Source: Parasediminibacterium sp051861445
GTDB taxonomy: Bacteria > Bacteroidota > Bacteroidia > Chitinophagales > Chitinophagaceae
Assembly (NCBI GenBank): GCA_051861445.1
Contig: JBHYCS010000005.1
Location: 1 to 64,000 of the forward strand
DNA: 64,000 bases
Reading direction: 5' to 3'
The position numbers and the translations under genes were made by a program. A model generated the notes under the pieces. It did no database searches. It had not been told where the DNA came from and saw only the letters and a program-made list of their open reading frames with translations. Positions 9,270-18,737 of the stretch are shown here, piece by piece. The stretch's first letter is position 1, and the number at the start of each line of letters is the position of its first letter.

Positions 9270-10397
9270 ATGAACAAAAAAATCGCAATAAATTGTTGGG
9301 TGCTTCGAAATAAGCAAATTGATGGTATTGGTTATTTTACCATTAATACCATTTCTAGGGTAATTCAACAACATCCAGAAGTGCATTTTCAAATTTTGTG
9401 CGACAAAAATTTTACAGAAAATTACTTCGATTTTCCCAATGTAAGCAAGCACCACATTTTTCCAGCTTTGCGTCATCCGGTTTTGTATGTTTTGTATATG
9501 GAATTTATTGTTCCATTATTTTTAGCCAAGCATAAACCCAATTTATTTCTGTCTATGGAAGGCTTTTTAAGCCTTTTCTCTTCTTGCAAACAATTGCCTG
9601 TTATTTACGATATTAATTTTGAACACAAGCCAGAAGATTTGGCCTTAAAAAACCGATTATATTTTCGATTCTTCTTTCGTCGTTTTGCCCGTAAAGCCGC
9701 TAGAATAGCCACTATTTCAGAATATAGTAAGCAAGATATTGCCACATTTTACAACATTTCTCCTCAAAAAATAGACAATGTTTCTTGTGGCATCAATAGC
9801 AATTTTTATCCATTGAGTGCCACAGAAATAGAAGCAGCTAGACAAAAATGGTCGGATGGAAAACCCTATTTTTTCTTTGTAGGATCCATGCATCCACGTA
9901 AAAATATTCAGCGTTTAATTCAAGCATTTAACCTGTTTAAACAGCAAAATAATTCCGATATAAAACTAGTTTTAGCAGGTGCCATTTTATGGAAAACCGA
10001 AGAAATGCAAGAATGCTATCATCAAAGTCCATATAAAAACGATATTGTTTTCACTGGTCGATTAACCGATGCTGAATTACAACAGGCTTTAGGTGCGGCA
10101 TTTGCCTTGAGTTTTGTACCTATTTTCGAAGGTTTTGGTTTGCCAATTGTAGAAGCGTTTCAAGCAAAAGTGCCTGTAATTTGTAGTAATGTAACTTCTA
10201 TGCCAGAAGTTGCAGGCGATGCTGCTTTACTTGTAAATCCATTCGAAGTTCAAGAAATTGCAACAGCCATGCAGCAAATGCTTACCAATGCTGAGCTGAG
10301 AGAAAAAGTGGTACAAAAAGGATGGGAAAGAAAAGACCTATTTAGTTGGGATAGAACCGCCAATTTAATGTGGAATTGTATCGAGAAAACAATGTAG
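9270..10397 (+). CDS. Glycosyltransferase family 4 (GT-B)
   Basis: Retaining GT-B transferase of 375 residues, last gene of the rightward glycan run. The C-terminal Glycos_transf_1 domain shows FFVGSMHPRKNIQRL (about 202-216), and the donor-binding E-x7-E motif is seen as EGFGLPIVE (287-295). A conserved SMPEVAGDAALLVNP follows. The N-terminal acceptor domain contains IDGIGYFT, typical of mannosyltransferase-like proteins. It starts 25 bp after the preceding stop. Mannose is a common donor in this subgroup, but that is not proven here. No hairpin terminator was found after it. Confidence 0.9.
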   Translation: MNKKIAINCWVLRNKQIDGIGYFTINTISRVIQQHPEVHFQILCDKNFTENYFDFPNVSKHHIFPALRHPVLYVLYMEFIVPLFLAKHKPNLFLSMEGFLSLFSSCKQLPVIYDINFEHKPEDLALKNRLYFRFFFRRFARKAARIATISEYSKQDIATFYNISPQKIDNVSCGINSNFYPLSATEIEAARQKWSDGKPYFFFVGSMHPRKNIQRLIQAFNLFKQQNNSDIKLVLAGAILWKTEEMQECYHQSPYKNDIVFTGRLTDAELQQALGAAFALSFVPIFEGFGLPIVEAFQAKVPVICSNVTSMPEVAGDAALLVNPFEVQEIATAMQQMLTNAELREKVVQKGWERKDLFSWDRTANLMWNCIEKTM

Positions 10398-10519
10398 TTT
10401 TTTGAGGTAACCAGCTTTTGTAACACCAATTTAGCTTTTGTTGCGTCGCACTCTTGTACGCTTTTATCGCTATTCAACCAATATTAGGCACAACTTCTAT
10501 TAAGCAATAAGCCTAAATC

Positions 10520-11641
10520 TTATCCATTTGTTTCTAAAATGCGTAAAGCTTTAGCGGTAATATTTCCCCAAAAATATTCATCGTAAAAACTTGATGGAGT
10601 ATCAATAGGTAGTTTAATTTGTTGGCTAATTGCAGCTGCAAAAGCTTGCCAATCTTCATCTTCAATTACAGTGAGTTTATTGCCAACTGTAGCAGTGTCA
10701 AAACCAATAGCACCACTTTTTGTAGAAATAACCGTAGTGTTAAAACTCAATGCTTCTACCAATTTAGTTTTAATTCCACCACCTGTAATTACCGGATTAA
10801 TAAAAATATCAGCAGCTTTAAAGTATAATTCAATACTGCTTACAAATCCTGTGTAAACAATGTTATCGTTGCTATAAGCCTTTAATTCATTAAAATGGTT
10901 GGGCAAATTTTTGCCACAAATAATAATTTTATAAGGTAGTTTTTGTTCTTTTAAAATCGGATTAATTTTTTCAATAATTGCTGTTACAGCATTGGTATTA
11001 GGATAATAATTCAACAAACCATTAAATAAAATAATAACCTCGTTTTCTAAAATACCGTGTTGTTTTCTTACAGTTGCACCAGCCATTTTTTTATCAGATG
11101 GAATGGTTGCATGTGGCACTCCAAATGTAATTACATGACATTTTTTAGAAGCAATGCCCATTTTTTCAATCATAAAATGTTTGTCTTCTTCAGAAATGCA
11201 AAATACAATTGCCGCTTTTTTAAGCACCCAATGTTCGTATACTTTTAAAATAGGCCAAAACTTCTTTCCAACCGATTTAAAACGTAAATACTCAATATTA
11301 TGGGTGTGCACCACCATTTGTACATTGCAAAACAATTGCAATAACCAACCCAACCAACCCATATAAGGATGTTCAATAATTACCGTATCAATCCCTTTTT
11401 GTTGAATTAACTTTTTTAGTTTAAAGAATAAAGAAATGTCGAAAAACTTGGTTTTTCCATTACTCATCCAAGGTAGCGGTGTATAGTTTTTAGCCAATGA
11501 ACAGTCGTTATCGTTAGTTCCAATTACGGTTAAATCACTAATACCTGCTAAGTATTCATTAAACTGAGCAATAGATTTTTGTCCACCTGAAGAATATGGT
11601 AAAACGGCATAGGAAACTATAGAAACAATTTTTTTTCTCAT
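10520..11641 (-). CDS. Glycosyltransferase family 4 (GT-B), convergent to the main glycan run
   Basis: GT-B fold transferase of 373 residues. The N-terminal domain begins with KIVSIVSYAVLPYSSGGQ and includes VVHTHNIEYLR, typical of Glyco_transf_4 acceptors. The C-terminal domain has IILFNGLLNYYPNTNAV and a donor-site variant, NPVITGGGIKTKLVEAL, in the form found in Glyco_trans_1_4 proteins. Its start codon overlaps the stop of the upstream methyltransferase as ATGA, so the two are translated together. It converges with the rightward glycan operon and is probably part of the same surface polysaccharide system. Confidence 0.88.
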   Translation of the reverse strand: MRKKIVSIVSYAVLPYSSGGQKSIAQFNEYLAGISDLTVIGTNDNDCSLAKNYTPLPWMSNGKTKFFDISLFFKLKKLIQQKGIDTVIIEHPYMGWLGWLLQLFCNVQMVVHTHNIEYLRFKSVGKKFWPILKVYEHWVLKKAAIVFCISEEDKHFMIEKMGIASKKCHVITFGVPHATIPSDKKMAGATVRKQHGILENEVIILFNGLLNYYPNTNAVTAIIEKINPILKEQKLPYKIIICGKNLPNHFNELKAYSNDNIVYTGFVSSIELYFKAADIFINPVITGGGIKTKLVEALSFNTTVISTKSGAIGFDTATVGNKLTVIEDEDWQAFAAAISQQIKLPIDTPSSFYDEYFWGNITAKALRILETNG

Positions 11642-12681
11642 TTGCTGCTATTTACTTGTTTAGGTAATGCAACAACATATATAAATGGAGCTAGTAAAAA
11701 ACCAAAAAAACTGCCTGTTTGTATAAGTGTGTTAAAAAAACTCGCCATTTTATTTTTTAATGGTTGAGCATAATGTGTATCCCAAAATCCAGGAACAATT
11801 ATCGCTTTTCTTCCACTACTATCAATCATTTTTTTATGAATAGAAAAGGGGAGAAGGTTTTCTGCCCAAACACCATAATTCATATCACAAGTATTGGTGT
11901 ATACATACTGTTTCTTTGGTGTAATTCCTTTTTCTAAAAATTGTGAAATAGCTTTTTCAATATCCGATTTTTCGTAGCCTCTTGTTTGCGTTGCTAGTTG
12001 TAAAGCAGTGGTAGACTGCATATTTGAATGCAATTGTAAAATGTATTGAAGCCTTTGTTGTAGAAATTGTTTTTCAAATCTTCTGTGCAATAAAACGTGT
12101 TGCAAATTCATGGCAGGATTATTAAAATTTGCCGTAGTAGAAGAATATACAATTGCTTTTGGCTGATAACTATCAATTGTTTTGTAAAACACATCTAGTT
12201 TATAAATATGCTCAATTACATTTCTCGATACAATAATATCGCATTCAATTTCAAGCGTTTTTAATTCTTCTAAAGTGCTATCAATATTGCCAACAATATA
12301 TACATCTACATCTTTGTTAATGGCTTTTGCAATGCATAGGGCATTGTGTTTCCATTCTTCCAAAATATCGTTATAAATCACTTGTTTACAACCAATCATT
12401 TTCGCCAATAAATACAAACTGCCAATGCCTGCACCATAATCCATAATTACAATATCAGACACATTTTTACCGGATAAACGAATACTATTGTACAGCAAAT
12501 GAGCACTCGTTTGAATAGAAAAAAACAAGCGTTTGTAATGGCTGCCTAAAAAATATTGTTCACCATGTTCAGAAAGTCCTAAATCTTTAACAGCAATGGT
12601 TTTCATTAATGCATACAATTGGCTACACTGTTGTTGTATGTGTGTACCCAAACTATCTGTATGTGGTAAAAAAATATCCAT
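11638..12681 (-). CDS. Putative SAM-dependent methyltransferase with hydrophobic C-terminus
   Basis: 347-residue protein with a recognisable SAM-binding loop, VIMDYGAGIGSLYL (about 78-91). The acidic YNDILEEW that follows and a late IIVSRNVIEHIYKLD strand resemble class I methyltransferases. The middle is poorly conserved against families I recognise, so the substrate is unknown. The last 35 residues contain a hydrophobic stretch (FFGFLLAPFIYVVAL) that could anchor the protein to the membrane near the glycan assembly site. Neighbours are a YfhO-like membrane protein 47 bp upstream and a GT4 overlapping downstream, indicating a three-gene leftward operon. Confidence 0.75.
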   Translation of the reverse strand: MDIFLPHTDSLGTHIQQQCSQLYALMKTIAVKDLGLSEHGEQYFLGSHYKRLFFSIQTSAHLLYNSIRLSGKNVSDIVIMDYGAGIGSLYLLAKMIGCKQVIYNDILEEWKHNALCIAKAINKDVDVYIVGNIDSTLEELKTLEIECDIIVSRNVIEHIYKLDVFYKTIDSYQPKAIVYSSTTANFNNPAMNLQHVLLHRRFEKQFLQQRLQYILQLHSNMQSTTALQLATQTRGYEKSDIEKAISQFLEKGITPKKQYVYTNTCDMNYGVWAENLLPFSIHKKMIDSSGRKAIIVPGFWDTHYAQPLKNKMASFFNTLIQTGSFFGFLLAPFIYVVALPKQVNSSK

Positions 12682-12728
12682 GAAAAGCAGGCGAATTGGT
12701 TGTTTAATTTGTTGTTGTGGTTAAATAA

Positions 12729-15275
12729 TTAAGCTTGTTTTTTATAACTTTTCCATTCTAAAAATGCAAATAATAGCACCAATAATACAGAAACGATACC
12801 TGCATATTTAGATAGTTGTTCGCCTAAATGCACCAAACTAGGTTCAAACTTAAATTCAATTTTGTGGTTTCCTGCAGGTACAGGCATTCCTCTTAATGCA
12901 TAGTTAACTTTGCAATAATCTACTTTTTTACCATCAACATAAGCATTCCAGCCAGCACTGTAATAAATTTCGCTAAATACGGCAAATTGGTTGCTATTGG
13001 CTTTGCTTTCGTAAGTAATATAATCGTTTTTATTTTCTATCAATTTAATAGAAGCCGTTGAGTCGAAAGTTGGGTTAGCACCTGCAACTGTTTTATATTT
13101 TTCTTGAATAAATACTGTTTCAGATGGGTTGAATTTGTCTAATGCTTTCATTTCTTCGTCGGCATTTTTAACGAAGGAAATATTTTTCACAAACCAACAA
13201 TTTCCCAATGCAAATGGGTTTGGTACAGCCATTGTTTGCTTTTGATCTTTTTGATCAGGAACAATGATGTACTTCATGTTCAGCATATTTAAAACAGGAA
13301 AACTGTCTTTAGCCATGCTGTTTCCAGCCCATGCCTGTATGTTTTTAATGATTTGGAAGTTCTTTAAGTCTTCATAAATACTCAATTTAGCAGGATGATA
13401 ACCACCAATCGTATTGTGATGATAAGAAGCCAATGCATCATTAAAACTGTTACCAATATCTGCCGTAAATCCATTTCCTGTAGGGAAAGCAAGGTTTAAA
13501 ACTCTATAGAAAGATTTATCTGATTCTAATTGTATGTCTGCATTATATTTAGCATAAGCTTGTTCGTAAGTATCTGCATCTACAAAATTATCTTCATTAA
13601 AATATCTTCTTCCTATTGGTAATAAATCTATCAATGCTAAAACAATAAAGCAAATAGCAATGGGTTGAGGTTTTAAATAGTTTTTTACAAAGGCCCATAG
13701 TAACCCAATAGCAATACCCATAAGTGCCAATGAACGTAACATGTCTTTTACATACAAATCTTTACGATCATCTTTCCATGCTTGCATAAAATTATTTACA
13801 AAACCACTATTGTCTTTCATTGCAGCATCAATGTTTTTCTTCATTTCTAAAGTACTTTCATTGGTAAATGCTGCAAATACATAATAAGCAATTAAAACAC
13901 CTGCTGTGCTTCCTGCAACTATTAATGCCTTTTTAAAAATAGCAGCTTGCTTATCTTTTGCAGTTTCGAAAAACTCTTGTAAAAACAAAACAGCCATTAA
14001 CGGAACAGAAATTTGTGCCATTGTTAAAGACATTGATGGAGCTCTAAACTTTTTGTACAATGGTAAATAGTCGAATAAAAAATAATTGATTGATTCTAAA
14101 TTTTTACCCCAAGCCATTACAATACCTGCTACTGTTACAGCTAATAACCACCATTTGTTATTGTTTTTAGAAACCACAAAACCAATAATACTTAGTAGAC
14201 AAATAAATGCACCAAAATATACAGGAGAAGCAGCAGGTTGATTACCCCAATAAGCCCTTGCTACTTGAAATAATTGTTGCCCCATTTGTTGTGGAATTTC
14301 AGGCGAATTTTGTAAAAGTGTTACCACTTTAGAATCTTCTTTTAAACCATCTCCTGCAGCACCACCTGTTGCATTCGGAACTAAAAGTGTAAACGATTCT
14401 GCAATGCCGTAACTGTAGGTAAATGCATAATCTTTGTCTAAACCACCTTTAGTTTTATTTTTTGTATCCGTAACTCCTAATGTTAATCCACTTCCTCCTC
14501 CACGCATGGTTTCTTTTGAATATTCGTAAGTAGGAAAATAACTATTAGAAACAAACAATAATGAAAGTGTAGCACCAACAATTGCTAATAATGCACTAAA
14601 ACCAATATGCTTAAAATCTTTCTCTTTTACACTTTTTACTAAAAATGGAACGGTCATTATTACCGCCATTAAAAAAGTGTAATAGGCTATTTGTTGGTGA
14701 CTTTGTGAGAATAAATTGCTGACTGTTACAATGAGTAATGCAGCACCAATCCAATATTTTTTCTTAAAAATTAGTGCCAATGAAGCTAATACAGCAGGTG
14801 CGTAAGCCATAGATAATAATTTGGTATCATGGCCTGCCGAAATTAAAATAGGATTATAAGAACAATATCCATAGGCAATTCCACCAACCATGCTTAGCCA
14901 AGAATTAACACCTAAAACACTTGCTAGTAAATAAAAACCCAAACAGCACAGAAACAAGTAGTAGCAAGGCTTTGGTAAACCAAAAGTGAGTATTAAATGC
15001 ACATAATACACATTAATATAAGCAGGGTCTTTGCTATCAATTGCAATTTGGTAACCCGGCATTCCACAAAACATACTATTTGTCCACAAAGGAAAATGCC
15101 CAGTTTTTTCTTTAAAAGCATACGATTGTTGTGCCATTCCTTTCCATTGTTGCACATCGTGTTGCTGAACCACTTTGCCTTCTAAAGCAGGCTTTGTGTA
15201 GGCAATCGAAATAATTAAAAAAACAAAAACGGCAATTGCATGCGGCAAAATTTTTTTCCAATTAAAATTCTTCAT
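12729..15275 (-). CDS. YfhO family multi-pass membrane protein
   Basis: 848-residue integral membrane protein with roughly a dozen hydrophobic segments, the first at about 11-29, and a long soluble region near the C-terminus. A last membrane span lies close to residue 825 before a basic tail. Recognisable YfhO/GT-C features are an early extracytoplasmic loop with QHDVQQWKGM and NSMFCGMPGYQ, and a C-terminal YYSAGWNAYVDGKKV followed by the A-LRGMPVPAGNH segment. In Gram-positives, family members are implicated in glycosylating lipoteichoic acid. In Bacteroidota the role is not settled, but a GT-C sugar transferase using a lipid-linked donor fits its place beside glycan genes. Confidence 0.85.
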   Translation of the reverse strand: MKNFNWKKILPHAIAVFVFLIISIAYTKPALEGKVVQQHDVQQWKGMAQQSYAFKEKTGHFPLWTNSMFCGMPGYQIAIDSKDPAYINVYYVHLILTFGLPKPCYYLFLCCLGFYLLASVLGVNSWLSMVGGIAYGYCSYNPILISAGHDTKLLSMAYAPAVLASLALIFKKKYWIGAALLIVTVSNLFSQSHQQIAYYTFLMAVIMTVPFLVKSVKEKDFKHIGFSALLAIVGATLSLLFVSNSYFPTYEYSKETMRGGGSGLTLGVTDTKNKTKGGLDKDYAFTYSYGIAESFTLLVPNATGGAAGDGLKEDSKVVTLLQNSPEIPQQMGQQLFQVARAYWGNQPAASPVYFGAFICLLSIIGFVVSKNNNKWWLLAVTVAGIVMAWGKNLESINYFLFDYLPLYKKFRAPSMSLTMAQISVPLMAVLFLQEFFETAKDKQAAIFKKALIVAGSTAGVLIAYYVFAAFTNESTLEMKKNIDAAMKDNSGFVNNFMQAWKDDRKDLYVKDMLRSLALMGIAIGLLWAFVKNYLKPQPIAICFIVLALIDLLPIGRRYFNEDNFVDADTYEQAYAKYNADIQLESDKSFYRVLNLAFPTGNGFTADIGNSFNDALASYHHNTIGGYHPAKLSIYEDLKNFQIIKNIQAWAGNSMAKDSFPVLNMLNMKYIIVPDQKDQKQTMAVPNPFALGNCWFVKNISFVKNADEEMKALDKFNPSETVFIQEKYKTVAGANPTFDSTASIKLIENKNDYITYESKANSNQFAVFSEIYYSAGWNAYVDGKKVDYCKVNYALRGMPVPAGNHKIEFKFEPSLVHLGEQLSKYAGIVSVLLVLLFAFLEWKSYKKQA

Positions 15276-15340
15276 ATAGTATTGTTATGCGGTTGGCAAA
15301 TTAATGCTATTTTTCAATCTCATTAACTTCATTTATTGAT

Positions 15341-15622
15341 ATGCGTTGGCATTTATTTTTAAGTAGACTAGCATTTATATGCAATATTCTCTTTTTGTAT
15401 TGTTTATTGGTAACAAAAACCAAAGATTTTATAGATAATAAAGACGTTAATAGCATTATTATTATTTTAGGATGGTTTGTTTCGCCTTTTTTAAATATGG
15501 GTGTTAACTTTTTTGGAATAGTCTTGTTTATGCAAAAAAAGCTTGATAAAACGCCAAAATGGTTGTTTTTTATCAATCTTGTAATTTTCATTTTTCAAAT
15601 ACTCTATTTCTTAATTTTTTAG
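15341..15622 (+). CDS. Small predicted membrane protein, three hydrophobic segments
   Basis: 93-residue protein of unknown function. Hydrophobic spans are seen at about 5-23, 39-64 and 73-93. The second contains a Gly/Pro-bearing turn (GWFVSPFLNMG). It lies between divergent yfhO and the queuosine precursor transporter; its TAG stop ends 2 bp before the transporter ATG at 15625, which supports co-transcription. I do not recognise a family. The base pattern is consistent with coding and the start at 15341 is preceded by AT-rich DNA, but evidence for translation is only position and composition. Confidence 0.6.
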   Translation: MRWHLFLSRLAFICNILFLYCLLVTKTKDFIDNKDVNSIIIILGWFVSPFLNMGVNFFGIVLFMQKKLDKTPKWLFFINLVIFIFQILYFLIF

Positions 15623-15624
15623 AT

Positions 15625-16392
15625 ATGATTCAAAACATTTTAAAAGATAAGTCTACCAAATTATTTATTGTGCTAGGCTGCTTTTTTATAGCCAATGCAT
15701 TAATTGCCGAAGTAATTGGTGTTAAAATTTTTTCTTTAGAAAAAACATTGGGTTTTGAACCTTTTAGCTTTAAATTATTGGGAGAAAGTGGACTGAGTTT
15801 TTCACTTACAGCAGGTGTTTTATTGTGGCCTGTTGTATTTGTAATGACCGACATTATTAATGAATATTATGGGCAAAAAGGAGTTAGGTATTTATCTTTT
15901 ATAGCTGTGGCTTTAATTTCTTATGCATTTATTGCTTTTACAAGTGCTATACAATTAACTGCACCTGATTGGTGGCTTGCTTCTAGCAAAAATGTACCCA
16001 ATTTACAAAATGCGTATGTAGCTGTTTTGGGGCAAAGTAATTGGATTATCGTAGGTTCTTTAATTGCTTTTTTAGTAGGACAAATAGTAGATGTTTTTGT
16101 ATTTCACAAAATTAAAAAAGCAACAGGTGAAAAAGGAATTTGGCTTCGATCAACCGGTTCTACATTGGTATCGCAACTAATAGATAGCTATATAGTGCTT
16201 ATGGTAGCTTTTTATTGGGGAGCCGATTGGAGTTTTCAAAAGGTTTTAGCAATAGGAACAGTAAATTATATTTACAAATTTTCAATGGCAATTATGCTTA
16301 CACCCGTAATTTATGGTGTACACAATATTATAGAAAAATATTTAGGTCATGAACAAGCTAGAGCGATGAAGAACGCAGCGATGGAAAAGTAG
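15625..16392 (+). CDS. Queuosine precursor transporter (YhhQ/QueT-like vitamin transporter)
   Basis: Predicted inner-membrane importer for preQ0/preQ1 or queuine, feeding queuosine tRNA modification. The protein is 255 residues with six or so membrane spans. Family marks are FVMTDIINEYYG (conserved acidic patch in the ECF/VUT-1 family), WLRSTGSTLVSQLIDS, and the central DWWLAS loop. I chose the ATG at 15625, just after the upstream stop; an in-frame start at 15559 would place 22 non-family residues inside the upstream gene. The 3' end overlaps the converging Nudix gene by 35 bp. No queuosine synthesis gene is nearby. Confidence 0.88.
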   Translation: MIQNILKDKSTKLFIVLGCFFIANALIAEVIGVKIFSLEKTLGFEPFSFKLLGESGLSFSLTAGVLLWPVVFVMTDIINEYYGQKGVRYLSFIAVALISYAFIAFTSAIQLTAPDWWLASSKNVPNLQNAYVAVLGQSNWIIVGSLIAFLVGQIVDVFVFHKIKKATGEKGIWLRSTGSTLVSQLIDSYIVLMVAFYWGADWSFQKVLAIGTVNYIYKFSMAIMLTPVIYGVHNIIEKYLGHEQARAMKNAAMEK

Positions 16393-16855
16393 CTTTTGTT
16401 TTTAATAAATCTACTACAATTTTATCGATGGGTAAATGCACATCATCGGCAGAGAAATTTTTCCATTCTATCCATCTGCAAACTTCACTTTGACCGTTTT
16501 TATCGGCAATTTGCTCTGCTGTAAAATCGAATGGTTTTTCTTTTGTAGCCAACAAAATAGGTTCTGCTGTTTGTACAAAATAATAGACAGAAATAATTTG
16601 ATGATTGGGGTTAAATGCTGAAACTTGATAAAAATCGGTCGTATAAATATGTTCTCCTACAGAAACATCTAAACCTGTTTCCTCTTTAAATTCTCTTATT
16701 AAACAGTCTCTTGTTCCTTCACCTAATTCTAAACCTCCACCTGGGAATTTTGTAAAATAGTTGCCTCTAATAAATTCGTCGCTTACTAAAATTCGTTGTT
16801 TACCATCTATTAAAATTCCATAAACCCTTATTGTAAATTGCATTTGTTGCGGCAT
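16358..16855 (-). CDS. Nudix hydrolase
   Basis: 165-residue Nudix-fold pyrophosphohydrolase acting on an unknown nucleoside diphosphate-X substrate. The Nudix box (G-x5-E-x7-REFKEETGL) is intact from GGGLELGEG through REFKEETGLDV, at roughly residues 41-61, so the metal-binding glutamates are present. The fold around it (VRVYGILID, ISVYYFVQT) is typical. Its last 11 codons overlap the end of the transporter gene on the other strand. The next gene in its own direction starts upstream of corA's end with a 24-bp gap, so it may share a transcript with corA. Confidence 0.88.
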   Translation of the reverse strand: MPQQMQFTIRVYGILIDGKQRILVSDEFIRGNYFTKFPGGGLELGEGTRDCLIREFKEETGLDVSVGEHIYTTDFYQVSAFNPNHQIISVYYFVQTAEPILLATKEKPFDFTAEQIADKNGQSEVCRWIEWKNFSADDVHLPIDKIVVDLLKTKATFPSLRSSSL

Positions 16856-16879
16856 TTAAAATGAACAAGAAAGAAGTTT

Positions 16880-17818
16880 TTAAAACCATTTTTTCTTCAT
16901 AAAGTAAGCACTAATAACTATAGATACTACAATTGATAAAATAATGGGTATATAAAATGCATGTGGTGAATTTTGATACGGAATTTCAACGTTCATACCA
17001 TATACACTTGCTACCAATGCTGGTAAAGATAAGATGATGGTGATGGAAGTAAGCCGTTTTAAAACACTATTTAAATTATTGCTAATAATGCTTGCAAAAG
17101 CGTCTAACGTACTTGTTAAAATATTGGTATAAATATTTGCCATTTCTAGTGCTTGGCTCGTATCTACAATTAAGTCGTTTAAGAATTCTCTTTCATCATC
17201 ATTTAAAACTAAAAAGTTGGTTCTTTCTAATTTCATCATTAGCATTTCATTGCTTCTTAATGCGGTTACAAAATATACCAAGCTTTTCTGAATACGTACC
17301 AAGTTTAATAAATCTTCGTTGCTATTACTTTGGTATAAACTAGTTTCGTATTTATTTCTCCGTTGATTTATTTCTTTTAAAAACTCCATATAGTTTTGAA
17401 CTACTTTCTCAAAAATTTTCAAAACCATCATGCTACGCTTGTCTGGATTTCTGCGTTGAAATGAGTTTAAAAACTTCTTAATAGCTCCATTATCAAAAGA
17501 GTTTACGGTTACAATATGATTATGGGTTAATATGATACAAATAGGAATAGTAATATAAAATGCATCACTATCGTTAAACGAATTGTTTTCGGTAGGTGTT
17601 TTAATTACAACAAATTTGGTATTGTCTTCTAATTCATAACGAGGTCTTTCATCAATATCCAAAGAATCTCTTAAAAACTCCACCGGAATTTCTAAGCTTT
17701 TTCCCAATTCAATAAACTCCTCTTCTTTAAATGGAGGTACCAAATTTATCCATGTACAATTTTCGGCATTATCTACCTCAATGGTTTGATGATCTATTAT
17801 TTTGAAGTATTGTATCAT
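16880..17818 (-). CDS. corA: CorA family divalent metal transporter
   Basis: Magnesium (possibly cobalt or nickel) channel of the CorA family, 312 residues. A long soluble N-terminal domain ends in the stalk helix. Two C-terminal membrane helices follow (about 255-275 and 287-306), separated by the signature loop YGMNVEIP with GMN at 274-276. The basic KKKWF tail lies on the cytoplasmic side. Family members are homopentamers gated by intracellular Mg. No M-box-like leader is visible in the short space upstream. The next gene downstream is the Nudix hydrolase. Confidence 0.94.
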   Translation of the reverse strand: MIQYFKIIDHQTIEVDNAENCTWINLVPPFKEEEFIELGKSLEIPVEFLRDSLDIDERPRYELEDNTKFVVIKTPTENNSFNDSDAFYITIPICIILTHNHIVTVNSFDNGAIKKFLNSFQRRNPDKRSMMVLKIFEKVVQNYMEFLKEINQRRNKYETSLYQSNSNEDLLNLVRIQKSLVYFVTALRSNEMLMMKLERTNFLVLNDDEREFLNDLIVDTSQALEMANIYTNILTSTLDAFASIISNNLNSVLKRLTSITIILSLPALVASVYGMNVEIPYQNSPHAFYIPIILSIVVSIVISAYFMKKKWF

Positions 17819-17904
17819 GCTTTATTTTTTAAGAGCCACCAATGTAATAACCTAGATAAAAAAGAAATGTTCGTGTAAAAAATTACAATACCTACAAAGT
17901 TTAT

Positions 17905-18684
17905 TTACAGATCTATTTCACCAGAAAAAACAAAAGTTGCAGGGCCACATAACCAAATGTTTTCGAACTCAAATTCTCCTATTTTATCAAATTCTACAGC
18001 CAAACTTCCACCTAAAGTTTCTACTTCTACACGGTTAAAACCACGTTCGTTGTGAGCAAAAACAAGGGCAGAAGCGGTAACACCTGTTCCACAACTAAGC
18101 GTTTCATTTTCAACACCACGTTCGTAAGTGCGTACATAAATGTTATCTTCATCAGTGCTTTCTACAAAATTTACATTTATACCTTCAGTAATAAATTCTT
18201 TACTGTTTCTAATTGCTGCACCTTCATTAAAAACATCAATTTCCTGAATATTCATTACTGGTTTTACGTAATGTGGACTTCCTGTATCTAAAATATAATC
18301 GCCATCGTAATTTTGTATTGAATGAACATCTTTCATTTTTAAATGAATCCATCCATCTCTCATAACAGCATCGTGTAAACCGTCTGAAGCAATAAATAAG
18401 TAGGTTTCTTTTTGTATGCCACTATCAAATGCAAATTGTGTTAAACATCTTCCACCATTGCCACACATGCTTCCTTCTTTACCATCGGCATTGTAATACT
18501 TCATTTCAAAATCAAATCCTTCTTTTGTATTTAAAAGCATAAATCCATCGGCACCAATACCAAATTTTCTATCGCATATTTGTTTTATTTGTTCTGTAGT
18601 TAAATGAATACTGTTATTTCTATTATCCATTATTACAAAATCGTTTCCTGTTCCTTGATACTTATAAAACGTATATTTCATCAA
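17905..18684 (-). CDS. dapF: Diaminopimelate epimerase
   Basis: Converts LL- to meso-diaminopimelate for lysine and peptidoglycan synthesis in the cytosol. The protein has 259 residues. Both catalytic cysteines are visible: C74 in MCGNGGRC and C198 in LSCGTG. The substrate-binding motif GTGNDFV (about 11-17) and ERG before the second Cys site are also present. The start is at the first of two consecutive Met codons (18684 or 18681). No other dap or lys gene is close, which is common in Bacteroidota. Confidence 0.96.
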   Translation of the reverse strand: MMKYTFYKYQGTGNDFVIMDNRNNSIHLTTEQIKQICDRKFGIGADGFMLLNTKEGFDFEMKYYNADGKEGSMCGNGGRCLTQFAFDSGIQKETYLFIASDGLHDAVMRDGWIHLKMKDVHSIQNYDGDYILDTGSPHYVKPVMNIQEIDVFNEGAAIRNSKEFITEGINVNFVESTDEDNIYVRTYERGVENETLSCGTGVTASALVFAHNERGFNRVEVETLGGSLAVEFDKIGEFEFENIWLCGPATFVFSGEIDL

Positions 18685-18737
18685 TTATTCTTTTGTATGC
18701 GTACAAATTAAACAAGCTACTAAAATCATTATAAAAG

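Noticed and set aside
15276..15624. preQ1 riboswitch upstream of the queuosine precursor transporter
   Set aside because: I looked for the C-rich stem with A-rich tail and found none; the transporter follows another gene by 2 bp.
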